DNA from: RUG11783 sp964599695
GTDB taxonomy: Bacteria; Bacillota; Clostridia; Oscillospirales; Ruminococcaceae
Direction of reading: 5' to 3'
Length of the DNA stretch: 64,000 nt
Assembly (NCBI GenBank): GCA_964599695.1
Contig: CAZRGP010000002.1
Coordinates: forward strand, 62,001-126,000
Below, one piece after another: positions 15,829-25,169 of the stretch (within the stretch, counting starts at the first letter, position 1; each line of letters opens with the position of its first letter). The translations under genes were made by a program, and so were the position numbers. The notes under the pieces were generated by a model. The model saw only the letters and a list, made by a program, of their open reading frames with translations, did not search any database and was not told where the DNA came from.

Positions 15829-17262
15829 TCAAATGCTCCGTAATAAAGGTAATGACAAATTAACAGTTGTTCCGTGACCTAATTTGCTCGATATTTGCAT
15901 CGAACCATGGTGCGCCTCCATAATCTCTTTTGAGATAGATAATCCAATACCGGTTCCATATACAGAATTGGAGGCGCGATAAAATTTTTCAGTAACCTTT
16001 TCTATTTCATCTTCCGGAATACCAGGTCCTTGATCAGAAATAGATATCAGCGCTTTATCATCTTCGCTTTGAAGTCTTACTTCAACCGGCTTTTTTTCAA
16101 AAGAGTATTTTAAAGCATTGTCCAAAACATTGACAAGAACTTGTTTAATTCTATTCTTGTCACCATGTACCAATAGTGGTTTATCGTATTCATTGTATAT
16201 AACTTTAATTCCAAGATTGTTTGCTCGTTGTTGGAAAGTTATAACAGCTTCTCTCAATTCACAAGTCAGATCAAATTCCTCAAAAAAGTATTTTAATGAA
16301 TTATTACCTTCCAATCGTGAAAAGTCCAATAGATCTTCAACCATAACTGAGAGTCTATCTGTTTCGTTGATAATAATATCAAGACCTTGATTGAATAACT
16401 GAGGATCGTTACCAACATTATTCAGGGTTTCGCCCCATCCCTTGATAGCAGTAAGAGGTGTCCTGATTTCGTGTGAAATAGAGGAAATAAAATCATTCTT
16501 CAAACGATTGGACTGCTGAAGAGCTGCAGCCATGTCATCGATACTTTCAACAAGGTCTCCGATTTCACCGGCATAATGCTCTCCGATTCTTGTATTAAAG
16601 TCTCCTTGAGCAATTCTACCAGCAACGATGCCAAGTCTTTTGATCGGAGTAACAATGGACCGAACAAATAATAGTCCTGTTAAAGTAACGATCAATAGCA
16701 TCAATCCACCAACTAAGAAAAACAATTGAGTATTGTTTTTTACTTGTTTATCGACCCCTTCCAGACTGGAAACTATCCTTATAGCGTAAGCGTCTCCGTA
16801 ATCGGGAGAAAGAATCCTAGTAATCGCCATTACATGTTCTTTGTTTTTATCGTTGCTGATATAGGTATAACTCTTTTCTTCAGAACTATTAGCCTGCTCG
16901 AACTCAGCCACAGTGGAATCATCTATGATATCGAAACCACTCGATGTTACCAGGATATTACCTTCTGAATCGAGTATCATGAACTCAAACTGATCCTTTT
17001 CAGAAAAATCCTCAACCAATCCAACGATTCCGTTATACCGATCTTTTCTGGATAACGACGATGAAGGCAACAATGAAACCGTAGAGCGAATCCTAAAGTC
17101 TATAGCTTGTTCTGCAAGTGAATAATAGTTTTGTCTTGTCACATAAAACATAGCAAAACAAGCGACAAGGACAGTTACCAAGGTAGGGAAGAAGGTAACA
17201 TATAACCATCGTTGCGCAATAGTACTACCGTGTTGTTTTTTTATGCTTTTTTCATCACTCAT
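15829..17262 (-). CDS. PhoR-type sensor histidine kinase
   Basis: A 477-residue membrane sensor kinase. TM1 (about 18-42) and TM2 (about 180-203) flank an extracellular sensor domain of about 140 residues. A HAMP segment, the phospho-accepting SISHEIRTPLTAIKG (HisKA) and an HATPase domain with NVLDNALKYS and SDQGPGIPEDEIEKV follow. Its start overlaps the response regulator stop by 4 bases. The signal is unknown; the lipoprotein two genes upstream could be part of the sensing pathway. Confidence 0.93.
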   Translation of the reverse strand: MSDEKSIKKQHGSTIAQRWLYVTFFPTLVTVLVACFAMFYVTRQNYYSLAEQAIDFRIRSTVSLLPSSSLSRKDRYNGIVGLVEDFSEKDQFEFMILDSEGNILVTSSGFDIIDDSTVAEFEQANSSEEKSYTYISNDKNKEHVMAITRILSPDYGDAYAIRIVSSLEGVDKQVKNNTQLFFLVGGLMLLIVTLTGLLFVRSIVTPIKRLGIVAGRIAQGDFNTRIGEHYAGEIGDLVESIDDMAAALQQSNRLKNDFISSISHEIRTPLTAIKGWGETLNNVGNDPQLFNQGLDIIINETDRLSVMVEDLLDFSRLEGNNSLKYFFEEFDLTCELREAVITFQQRANNLGIKVIYNEYDKPLLVHGDKNRIKQVLVNVLDNALKYSFEKKPVEVRLQSEDDKALISISDQGPGIPEDEIEKVTEKFYRASNSVYGTGIGLSISKEIMEAHHGSMQISSKLGHGTTVNLSLPLLRSI

Positions 17263-17948
17263 TCAGCACACCAACGGTAACCGTATCCCCATACAGTTTG
17301 TATATAAGCCGGCTTGCTCGGATCATCCTCAATTTTCATTCGGAGTCGTCTAATGTTTACATCTACTATTTTTACGTCGCCGTAATAGTTTTCTCCCCAA
17401 ACAGCATTTAATATGGTGTCCCTATTCAAAGCAGTACCCGCATTTTGAAAGAAAAACTCCATTATTTGGTATTCAACCTGCGTCAAGTCAAGTGCTTCAT
17501 TGTTTTTAAGTATTCTTCTTGCCTTACTATCCAAAACAAATTTTCCCTGATGTAGAGTAGTATTTGTTTTATTTACAGGATGAACTCTGCGCAGAACTGC
17601 TTCTACTCTAGCTAGCAATTCATTGATGCTAAATGGTTTTGTCATATAATCATCCGCACCACTTGACAATCCTTCCACTTTATCACTCTCTTGCACCTTC
17701 GCCGTAAGCATGATAATACCAATATTATCGTTGGATTCACGGAGTTTTTTACATAAAGTTATGCCATCCATATTGGGAAGCATAATGTCGAGTAAAGCAA
17801 GCTGATAATCATCTGAAGACTCTTCATATAGCTCTAACGCCTTTTCTGCGGAAGATGCGCGAACTACATCATAACCGACACGAGTAAGGTTAAGAGCTAT
17901 CAACTCTCTGATCGAGTACTCATCTTCAACAATTAGTATTTTTCCCAT
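17259..17948 (-). CDS. OmpR/PhoB-family response regulator
   Basis: A 229-residue regulator with a receiver domain (acidic pocket VEDE, phosphorylated Asp in LLDIMLPNMDG, Lys in TKPFSINEL) and a C-terminal winged helix ending IQTVWGYGYRW. The second of two adjacent ATGs is chosen because the SD AAGGAGG lies 5 bases before it but only about 2 before the first. It pairs with the downstream kinase. Confidence 0.94.
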   Translation of the reverse strand: MGKILIVEDEYSIRELIALNLTRVGYDVVRASSAEKALELYEESSDDYQLALLDIMLPNMDGITLCKKLRESNDNIGIIMLTAKVQESDKVEGLSSGADDYMTKPFSINELLARVEAVLRRVHPVNKTNTTLHQGKFVLDSKARRILKNNEALDLTQVEYQIMEFFFQNAGTALNRDTILNAVWGENYYGDVKIVDVNIRRLRMKIEDDPSKPAYIQTVWGYGYRWCAE

Positions 17949-17957
17949 CATTCCTCC

Positions 17958-19229
17958 TTAATCAAATACGACAAATGATTTTCTAATCATATTCTCTTCT
18001 TCAGGCTCTGCAGCAACTGAGATGTAATATCTGAAGGTTCCGGTGGTCCCTATAAGATAATATCCATTTGTCACATAACTCATTACATCATCATCAACAG
18101 AAAGCATAACAAGTGATAAAAGGCGAGTATTATTCACATTATTGATAATCTCCACTTCGTTATCACTGATTTCATTCACAGAACACTCGGTAAGCCAGGA
18201 AATAGGAAGAGAAAGCAAACATCCCATTTCTTCAGAAAAATACGAAACTCTTTCCAGTACAACTGCTGTTTCATCCATCGAATACCAATATATCCACATA
18301 TCAGGGAATAAAACATCTTTGTTCGGGGATACCGATGAAGGAAAACATGTAACACCTTCGAAATCTCTGCTTTTCAACCTTGAATCATCCGGGCGCAACG
18401 AAAGTTTCAGAAGATCCAATCCTCCATCGATCTCTACTCTCTGAAGCCTGCTATTATCCTCAGATAAACGGAATATCTCTGTTTGCAATCCTTCTTTGGT
18501 GCTTTCATCAATAAATATTGCCTTACGATTGTTAGCAAGCATACCGCTACTCAACGATATTATCTCAAGAGTATCATTACTCAAGTTAAACTGAGATCTG
18601 GAAAAAATTGTGGTATCAGTTGATTGTACATACTTAAGTGAAAAACCCGTTTCTAAGGAAGCAGGAACTATATAACAAAACTCAGCCGTCGCATCGTCAT
18701 CAAAATCCATAACGAGCATATCCAATGAGTTTTCTTCAAATCCAATTTCCAGGTTATTATCTATATACGTATAAGCAGAAATTGTATTACTGCTTTTGCT
18801 AGGAGATTTCCATTCAACCAATAATGCATTCTCTGCTACCAAAGAATCCAGATAGAATACACTGTTGATTCCATCTCCAAATCCCTCCATAGTTGATACT
18901 ACGGAATAAGACATATCGTCTTCCTTTTCAAGAATAGAGATATGTGCGTTTAATCCTTCAGAATTATCTTTGTAAAACGCTATAATCTCATCTAGTCCAT
19001 CGCTATCCAGGTCATACTTTTGAATGGCTGATCTGTTGCTTCCTGAAAGAGGATATACAAAAGTTATTCTATTAGGGTGCTCTTTTTCGAGGGCACTCAA
19101 TACAGCCTTTTGATTGTCACTTAAAGAAGGGGCTACCAGCAATTCCTCAACTGACGCCCCAAAACTACAACTAGTAAACAGTAGCGAAATAAGTATAATA
19201 AATGAAATGAATAGATACTTGGTCTTCAA
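17958..19229 (-). CDS. Putative lipoprotein with VCBS/FG-GAP-like repeats
   Basis: A 423-residue protein starting at TTG with RBS GAGAGG. The signal peptide ends in LFTSC (lipobox, Cys at 21), so it should be anchored outside the membrane. Repeated D-D-D-acidic segments (YDLDSDGLDEIIAF, MDFDDDATAEFCYI) resemble the calcium-binding loops of VCBS/FG-GAP propeller repeats. It is the first gene of the two-component operon, 9 bases before the regulator, so it may modulate the sensor. No enzymatic motif is seen. Confidence 0.7.
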   Translation of the reverse strand: MKTKYLFISFIILISLLFTSCSFGASVEELLVAPSLSDNQKAVLSALEKEHPNRITFVYPLSGSNRSAIQKYDLDSDGLDEIIAFYKDNSEGLNAHISILEKEDDMSYSVVSTMEGFGDGINSVFYLDSLVAENALLVEWKSPSKSSNTISAYTYIDNNLEIGFEENSLDMLVMDFDDDATAEFCYIVPASLETGFSLKYVQSTDTTIFSRSQFNLSNDTLEIISLSSGMLANNRKAIFIDESTKEGLQTEIFRLSEDNSRLQRVEIDGGLDLLKLSLRPDDSRLKSRDFEGVTCFPSSVSPNKDVLFPDMWIYWYSMDETAVVLERVSYFSEEMGCLLSLPISWLTECSVNEISDNEVEIINNVNNTRLLSLVMLSVDDDVMSYVTNGYYLIGTTGTFRYYISVAAEPEEENMIRKSFVVFD

Positions 19230-19255
19230 TACAGGAATCCTCTCTTATTAATTCA

Positions 19256-19284
19256 ATTGTATATCGCTCGTGGTTTAGCGTCAA
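19256..19284 (-). promoter_or_regulatory. Promoter of the lipoprotein/two-component/prmC operon
   Basis: On the minus strand: TTGACG (19279-19284), a 17-base spacer and TACAAT (19256-19261). Confidence 0.65.
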
Positions 19285-19326
19285 ACATGCGCGACACCAC
19301 TCAACTGATTAAAGAGGTTAATAATA

Positions 19327-19662
19327 ATGTACAAGTTGCTCATAGGCTTTTATCTGATATATTCTGCCAGAAATAATTTTTCACATTTATTTTCTGATGG
19401 AAAATCTTTTCCATCATTCAGCAGAGTTGACTGGGTTTTGGCGATAATTTCTTTTTTGATGGTTCCTACAGCTGTAGCAATGTTTTACTTGGGTTACAAA
19501 GAACTTAAGCAAAAAAGGGAAGAAATGGAAGAACAGGAGAAAGCGGAAGAGTTAGAAAGGAAAAGAAAAGCAGAGGATAAATACCTGAATAATGATCCTG
19601 ATGACATGGACGATATGCTTAATCGTGAAGAAGATTCATATAAATCTCCTTATGATTCTTGA
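19327..19662 (+). CDS. Small membrane protein with charged coiled-coil tail
   Basis: A 111-residue protein I do not recognise. Hydrophobic segments (about 1-14 and 37-58) are followed by a highly charged tail rich in Glu, Lys and Arg (about 62-85) that should form a coiled coil, then an Asp-rich end. The RBS AGAGG is 9 bases before the ATG. It lies between the divergent lipoprotein operon and tRNA-Ala. Confidence 0.65.
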   Translation: MYKLLIGFYLIYSARNNFSHLFSDGKSFPSFSRVDWVLAIISFLMVPTAVAMFYLGYKELKQKREEMEEQEKAEELERKRKAEDKYLNNDPDDMDDMLNREEDSYKSPYDS

Positions 19663-19672
19663 TAGTCGATAA

Positions 19673-19701
19673 TTGACTTTTAATGCCAATATCATTATAA
19701 T
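19673..19701 (+). promoter_or_regulatory. Promoter of tRNA-Ala
   Basis: TTGACT (19673-19678), a 17-base spacer and TATAAT (19696-19701). The tRNA starts 13 bases later. Confidence 0.8.
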
Positions 19702-19713
19702 CTAAAATGCTTT

Positions 19714-19789
19714 GGGCCCGTGGCTCAGTTGGGAGAGCGCCGCGTTCGCATCGCGGAGGTCGAGGGTTCGAATCCCTTCGGGTCCACCA
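19714..19789 (+). tRNA. tRNA-Ala (anticodon CGC)
   Basis: Acceptor GGGCCCG/CGGGTCC with A73 and encoded CCA. The anticodon stem CCGCG/CGCGG encloses TTCGCAT, giving anticodon CGC for codon GCG. The T-arm GAGGGTTCGAATCCCTT is regular. Confidence 0.95.
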
Positions 19790-19790
19790 C

Positions 19791-19844
19791 AAGTCTTTGC
19801 TGTAATTATTGCAATTTTGCTTTAATTGTAGTAAAGACTTTTTT
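19791..19844 (+). terminator. Terminator of tRNA-Ala
   Basis: A long imperfect stem (AAGTCTTTGCTGTAATT pairing with AATTGTAGTAAAGACTT, including G-U pairs) is followed by a run of T. Confidence 0.7.
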
Positions 19845-19981
19845 CTTGCACTTTATATAGCGAAACCCTACATTATCCTTTTATAAAACGGGAAATCAAC
19901 GTATTCTTTTTTGTAAATTCATCTTTTATAATATTTCAAAAGATGCAATTTAATTAATTATTGTTAAGGTATCAATTAACT

Positions 19982-20521
19982 ATGAGTTTTATTAGGAATC
20001 TGTTAGGACACATCAGAACAGTTTCAACGCACAGACACCACGTTTTTATTCTTTGTTGTAAATGTGGTATACCTTTGCAAGGCATATTCCATGATCTTTC
20101 CAAGTATTCTCCTTCAGAATTTATTCCTGGAATAAAATACTGGACTGGAAAAGCAAGTCCACAGGTCGAAGAACGAAAAGAATACGGATATTCTGCAGCT
20201 TGGCTACATCATAAGGGCAGGAACAAACACCATTTTGAGTATTGGACAGATTATGTCGACTCATTAGGCATTCAACCAATTGAGATGCCCAACAAATGGT
20301 TCGCCGAAATGGTATGCGATCGTATTGCTGCTTGCAAGGTCTACCTTGGTGATCAATACACAACAAAATCCCCCTTAAACTATTACCTTTATGCTAAGGG
20401 TCATTATTTTATACACGAAAAAACCGCTCAAAGGCTTGAAGAAATACTCCGGTATTTAGCTGAGAACGGTGAAGATGCGACAATGAAGTATCTCAAAGAA
20501 TCCATCGTCAGTAATTCTTAA
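19982..20521 (+). CDS. DUF5662 family protein
   Basis: A 179-residue soluble protein with the family features HRHHVFILCCKCGI, FHDLSKYSPSEF, AAWLHHKGRNKHHFEYW and KWFAEMVCDRIAA. The many conserved His/Asp residues suggest a metal-binding helical bundle of HD-like type, but no activity is established. The TTG at 19961 would add seven residues; ATG 19982 fits the usual family start. It is upstream of udk, 76 bases away. Confidence 0.8.
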   Translation: MSFIRNLLGHIRTVSTHRHHVFILCCKCGIPLQGIFHDLSKYSPSEFIPGIKYWTGKASPQVEERKEYGYSAAWLHHKGRNKHHFEYWTDYVDSLGIQPIEMPNKWFAEMVCDRIAACKVYLGDQYTTKSPLNYYLYAKGHYFIHEKTAQRLEEILRYLAENGEDATMKYLKESIVSNS

Positions 20522-20546
20522 ATATGTTTAAAAGAGCGCTATACAA

Positions 20547-20575
20547 TTGGGAAGCAAACAGTTAAAATATATAAA
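20547..20575 (+). promoter_or_regulatory. Probable udk promoter
   Basis: TTGGGA (20547-20552), a 17-base spacer and TATAAA (20570-20575), about 22 bases before the udk start codon. Confidence 0.55.
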
Positions 20576-20597
20576 ATGATTTTAGGAGAGTGTTGTT

Positions 20598-21212
20598 ATG
20601 GATGTTATCACTATTGGCATAGCTGGCGGTACAGGCAGCGGTAAAACTACAATAACCAAAAGAATAGTTGGCGAATTTGGTGATGATGTTACCGTTATTA
20701 ATTATGATAACTACTATAAAGCTCATAACGATATGACATATGAAGAGCGAACCAAGTTGAATTATGACCATCCGGATGCATTTGATACCGATCTCTTCCT
20801 GCAAGACTTAAGAGCTCTTAAAGAAGGGAAGACTGTATATGGTCCTACATATGACTTTACTGTTCATAACAGAAGCACACAGACGATTACGTTAAAACCT
20901 GCGAGAGTTATCGTAGTTGAAGGAATTCTTATATTTGCCTCTAAAGAGATATGTGATCTCCTAGATATAAAGTTATTTGTTGATACAGACGCGGACGAAA
21001 GAATTATCCGACGGATTTTACGTGATGTTAAGAGCAGAGGCAGAACGTTAGAGTCCGTTACGGAACAATATCTTACAACTGTAAAACCAATGCACGAACA
21101 GTTTGTTGAGCCTAGCAAGCGAAGCGCGGATATTGTCGTACTCGGTGGCGGACATAACATTGTAGCTCTGGAAATGATCTTCGATCGTATTAAGAATCAT
21201 TTGAGCACCTGA
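20598..21212 (+). CDS. udk: Uridine kinase
   Basis: A 204-residue P-loop kinase that phosphorylates uridine and cytidine to UMP/CMP in pyrimidine salvage. It has Walker A GGTGSGKTTITKRI near residue 10, the DNYYKAH and YDHPDAFDTDL substrate segments, and RRILRDVKSRGRTLESV. The length matches the family. The RBS AGGAG is 10 bases upstream. Confidence 0.95.
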   Translation: MDVITIGIAGGTGSGKTTITKRIVGEFGDDVTVINYDNYYKAHNDMTYEERTKLNYDHPDAFDTDLFLQDLRALKEGKTVYGPTYDFTVHNRSTQTITLKPARVIVVEGILIFASKEICDLLDIKLFVDTDADERIIRRILRDVKSRGRTLESVTEQYLTTVKPMHEQFVEPSKRSADIVVLGGGHNIVALEMIFDRIKNHLST

Positions 21213-21290
21213 GCACCTTTTCACTTAAACAGCACTACATATCTCCGTTTTGAGATCATAACATACTGGAAATATTTTCCTTCTTCGATG

Positions 21291-21319
21291 TTGACATCGT
21301 CCTTCGCAATAGATATAAT
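21291..21319 (+). promoter_or_regulatory. Promoter of tRNA-Leu
   Basis: TTGACA (21291-21296), a 17-base spacer and TATAAT (21314-21319). This is a full consensus promoter. Confidence 0.85.
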
Positions 21320-21334
21320 TATCAATGTTCTTTT

Positions 21335-21421
21335 GCGGGTATGGCGGAATTGGCAGACGCGCTAGATTCAGGTTCTAGTCGGGGCAACTCGGTGGAGGTT
21401 CAAGTCCTCTTACCCGCACCA
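21335..21421 (+). tRNA. tRNA-Leu (anticodon CAG)
   Basis: A class II tRNA with a long variable arm. Acceptor GCGGGTA/TACCCGC, A73 and CCA encoded. The anticodon stem CTAGA/TCTAG encloses TTCAGGT, giving anticodon CAG for codon CTG. Confidence 0.95.
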
Positions 21422-21464
21422 AATAGACCTTTGTAGGAGTTATCCTGCGAGGTCTATTATTTTT
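21422..21464 (+). terminator. Terminator of tRNA-Leu
   Basis: The stem AATAGACCT / AGGTCTATT is followed by a T-rich tract. Confidence 0.75.
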
Positions 21465-21479
21465 GTATATAAGGAAAAA

Positions 21480-23309
21480 ATGAAAACAAATCAATCAAAA
21501 TATAATAAGGCATCAACACTATCTCTCTTGAACTTTTTTTTACAAGGAGCAAAGGGATATTTTGTTTTATGCATCATATTTGCCGCTTTAAGTGCTGTAT
21601 TTGATATGGTATCTCCCCAAATTATTCGCATCACAATAGACGATGTATTTGGAGAGCAAATACCTACACAAGACTCACTCACATATAAATTAATCCGTGC
21701 TTTAGGTGGGGTGGAGAATCTGCAAAGAAATCTTTGGATTCTTGCTTTGGGAATCATTATTTCTGCACTGCTAAAAGTATCTTGTCAGTATTTGTTCCGG
21801 GTCACGAACTCCAAGGCTTCTGAAACATTTCTTAAAAATATGCGTGACAGCCTGTTCAAGCATCTGGAGCACCTACCTTTTCAATGGCATTCTGCAAATC
21901 ATACAGGGGACATCTTACAAAGATGCACCTCTGATATAGATATGGTCAAGAATTTTTTTGCCGAACAAATGACTGCTCTTTTCAGAATATCTTTGTTTCT
22001 GATTTCATCCATCTATTTCATGGCAAGGATGAATATTACTTTAACATTGATTTCTTTAATTCCTACCCCCATTATTTTTGTGTATTCATATACCTATTTC
22101 AAGCAAGTTGGCTCTCATTTCCGTGAGTGCGATGATAATGAAGGCATCCTGTCCAGTATCTGTCAGGAAAATTTGACCGGTATTCGTGTTGTACGAGCTT
22201 TTGGCAGAGAGCAATATGAATTAAATAAGTTCAAAAAACAAAACGCTTTTTACACCAGTCTCTGGGAAAACATGTCAAGAATTATGAGCCGTTACTGGAG
22301 TACCGCTGATTTCCTTTCTGGAATGCAGATTATGTTAGTTGTTGTTCTAGGAGCTTATTATTGTGTAAATTTGGGGATGACCTCTGGTGAATACTTGGCT
22401 TTTGTATCATATAACTACAAATTAGTCTGGCCTATCAGAATGCTGGGAAGGATGATCTCTGAGATGAGCAAGGCCGGGGTCTCTGTTGAACGTATCAAAC
22501 ATATCATGGATGCCGAAGAAGAAACGTCGCCAGATGAAGCATCAACCCCAGATATAAAACAGGATATTGTTTTCGATCATGTCTCTTTTTCTTATGGCAA
22601 CAACAAAGTTTTGGATGACGTATCTTTTAAAATACCTTGCGGTTCTACACTTGGAATACTGGGAGGAACCGGAAGTGGTAAATCAACCTTAATGATGCTA
22701 CTGGATAAACTGTATCTTCTTAAAGAAGGTGAGGGAAGCATCTATATTGGGGCCACTAATATAAATGACATTGATACGGGGTATTTACGCGCCAATATTG
22801 GATTTGTTCTGCAGGAGACATTCCTTTTTTCTAAAACAATTTCGGAGAATATAGGGATAAGAGATGCCTCCCTCGATCTCGAATCAATACGCACTTCCGC
22901 CAGAGCAGCTTGCCTTGATGAAGCTGTAATGGAATTCGCAAACGGATATGATACTTCTGTTGGTGAAAGGGGAGTTACTTTATCCGGCGGACAGAAGCAA
23001 AGAGTATCAATTGCAAGAATGCTCACTCAAAATGCACCAATTATGATATTTGATGATTCTTTCTCCGCTGTTGATACCGAGACTGATTCAAAAATCAGAT
23101 CTTCTCTAGAGAAACGCTTTGGGTCTGCTACGATTATCATTATCTCTCACCGTATTACTACCTTATCAAAGGCGGATAACATTATTGTATTGGAACACGG
23201 TAAAATCCAGGAACAAGGCTCCCACGATTTCTTAGTATCCAATAACGGAATATATCATCACATCTATGAGATACAATCAGGTATTGAGGAGGCGATCTCA
23301 AATGAATAA
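21480..23309 (+). CDS. Heterodimeric ABC exporter subunit A (degenerate ATP site)
   Basis: A 609-residue half-transporter with six membrane helices (about 1-320) and an ABC domain. Walker A is GGTGSGKST and the signature is a canonical LSGGQKQR. In Walker B (IMIFDDSFSAVD) the catalytic Glu is replaced by Asp. The next gene has the complementary pattern, so the pair should form one competent and one degenerate ATP site. Pairs like this export drugs, lipids or peptides; the substrate is unknown. It overlaps the next gene by 8 bases. Confidence 0.9.
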   Translation: MKTNQSKYNKASTLSLLNFFLQGAKGYFVLCIIFAALSAVFDMVSPQIIRITIDDVFGEQIPTQDSLTYKLIRALGGVENLQRNLWILALGIIISALLKVSCQYLFRVTNSKASETFLKNMRDSLFKHLEHLPFQWHSANHTGDILQRCTSDIDMVKNFFAEQMTALFRISLFLISSIYFMARMNITLTLISLIPTPIIFVYSYTYFKQVGSHFRECDDNEGILSSICQENLTGIRVVRAFGREQYELNKFKKQNAFYTSLWENMSRIMSRYWSTADFLSGMQIMLVVVLGAYYCVNLGMTSGEYLAFVSYNYKLVWPIRMLGRMISEMSKAGVSVERIKHIMDAEEETSPDEASTPDIKQDIVFDHVSFSYGNNKVLDDVSFKIPCGSTLGILGGTGSGKSTLMMLLDKLYLLKEGEGSIYIGATNINDIDTGYLRANIGFVLQETFLFSKTISENIGIRDASLDLESIRTSARAACLDEAVMEFANGYDTSVGERGVTLSGGQKQRVSIARMLTQNAPIMIFDDSFSAVDTETDSKIRSSLEKRFGSATIIIISHRITTLSKADNIIVLEHGKIQEQGSHDFLVSNNGIYHHIYEIQSGIEEAISNE

Positions 23310-25110
23310 TAAGAATAAGAGTTCGCATCTCCCTTTTTTTGGCATTGGAAAGCTGATTCCGTTTTTAGGTAAATATAAGAAAAAAACCATAATAATGGTA
23401 ATCTTCGGATTGATATGCAGCGGTATAGACATAATCTGGCCGGTGTATAACTCTTTTGCCCTTGATCATTTTGTGAAAGCGGGCACTTTAAAGGGCATCG
23501 GATGGTTTGTTTTGGTATATGCTTTTACCACAATAATGGCCTCTGTATTAAACTATGTGTCCTGTGCATATGCCATGCAAGTTGAAGTAAACATAAACAA
23601 AGACCTGCGCAACACAGCTTTTAAACATCTTCAGACCCTGTCATTTTCTTTTTTTAATCAAAACAGTGTCGGTTATATACATTCACGAGTAATGAGTGAT
23701 ACCTCGAGAATAGGGACTCTTGTCTCTTGGTCCTTAATGGATAGCGTATGGCATTTTTCCTATCTCATTGGTGTAATAATAGTGATGTTCACTGTTAATG
23801 TCAGGCTTACACTTCTGATAATCACAATTTTGCCGGCAATCGTCATTTTGTTTTCGTTATTTCAGAATAATCTTATTAAAATTAATCGTGAGGTTAGAGA
23901 GATCAATTCTCAGATAACAGGAGATTACAATGAAGCGATTACAGGAGCTAAAACCATTAAGTCTCTTGTAATCGAGGACAAAATGTTTTCTAATTTTGAA
24001 GATGACACAGCCTTAATGAAAAAGAAAGCTGTTCACGCCGCACGAATACGTGGTGCCTTTCAGGTCACTCTAAATACTGCTTCATCGCTTGCTTTAGCTA
24101 TCGTCTTATGGAAAGGCGGGTACCTGGCAGAGGAAAACGTTGGAACGTTCTCTTTGTTTATGACCTACGCAGAAGGAATGATGGAACCGGTTCGTTGGAT
24201 CATCGATGCCATTTCCGATCTTATTACTACACAAGTGAATATCGAACGTTATTTTAAAATTCTTGAAACTAGATCCAATGTTGAAGATTCACCTCAAGTA
24301 ATTGAAAAATACGGTGATATTTTTAATCCTAAAACAGAGAACTGGGAAGAAGTTAAGGGAGACATCGTTTTCGATGATGTATCTTTTAAATATCCTGATG
24401 GCGAAGAATATGTCCTAGAACACTTCAATCTAAATATTCCATTTGGAACCAATCTGGCAATAGTTGGTGAGACGGGAGCCGGGAAATCGACGCTTGCAAA
24501 TCTCATATGTCGTTTTTTTGAACCTACAGAAGGAGCAATCCTGTTGGACGGAAAAGATCTTCGTAGTCGTTCACAACTCTGGTTGCATTCATCTATTGGA
24601 TATGTTCAGCAGACACCTCATCTTTTTTCCGGTACGATTCGGGAAAACCTGCTTTATGGAAACCCTAACGCGAATGATGAGGATATCAGCAAAGCATTAG
24701 AGCTAGTTTCAGCCAAAGAGGTCGTTAACAAACTTCCAAAAGGACTGGATAGCGACATTGGGGAAGGCGGTGACTCATTATCCACCGGTGAAAAACAATT
24801 AATCGCGTTTGCGAGAGCTATTATATCCAACCCCAAAATCTTGATTCTCGACGAAGCGACAGCCAATATCGACACAATGATTGAACAAAAAATACAACAA
24901 GCAATCAACTCAATCATTTCAGGAAGAACTTCAATAGTTATTGCTCACAGATTATCTACAATCAAGAATGCCGATATTATACTTGTGGTGAAGGATGGCA
25001 AAATCATAGAATCCGGAACACATAAAGAACTGTTACAGAGAAAAGGCTATTATTACTCTCTCTACTCCAAACAATATGAAGATGAAGCAACTTCTGCTGC
25101 CTTGATATAA
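23302..25110 (+). CDS. Heterodimeric ABC exporter subunit B (catalytic Walker B)
   Basis: A 602-residue half-transporter with six helices and an ABC domain. Walker A is GETGAGKST and Walker B ILILDEATANID has the catalytic Glu, but the signature is altered to LSTGEKQ. Paired with subunit A's LSGGQ, this subunit's Walker motifs would form the hydrolysing site. The start at ATG 23302 has RBS GAGGAGG; an upstream ATG at 23266 lies inside subunit A and lacks one. Confidence 0.9.
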   Translation: MNNKNKSSHLPFFGIGKLIPFLGKYKKKTIIMVIFGLICSGIDIIWPVYNSFALDHFVKAGTLKGIGWFVLVYAFTTIMASVLNYVSCAYAMQVEVNINKDLRNTAFKHLQTLSFSFFNQNSVGYIHSRVMSDTSRIGTLVSWSLMDSVWHFSYLIGVIIVMFTVNVRLTLLIITILPAIVILFSLFQNNLIKINREVREINSQITGDYNEAITGAKTIKSLVIEDKMFSNFEDDTALMKKKAVHAARIRGAFQVTLNTASSLALAIVLWKGGYLAEENVGTFSLFMTYAEGMMEPVRWIIDAISDLITTQVNIERYFKILETRSNVEDSPQVIEKYGDIFNPKTENWEEVKGDIVFDDVSFKYPDGEEYVLEHFNLNIPFGTNLAIVGETGAGKSTLANLICRFFEPTEGAILLDGKDLRSRSQLWLHSSIGYVQQTPHLFSGTIRENLLYGNPNANDEDISKALELVSAKEVVNKLPKGLDSDIGEGGDSLSTGEKQLIAFARAIISNPKILILDEATANIDTMIEQKIQQAINSIISGRTSIVIAHRLSTIKNADIILVVKDGKIIESGTHKELLQRKGYYYSLYSKQYEDEATSAALI

Positions 25111-25169
25111 TCACTTCAGTTTTATGCTAAAATATACAAAATGATGTATTTGACAAGGAGGATTATGCT

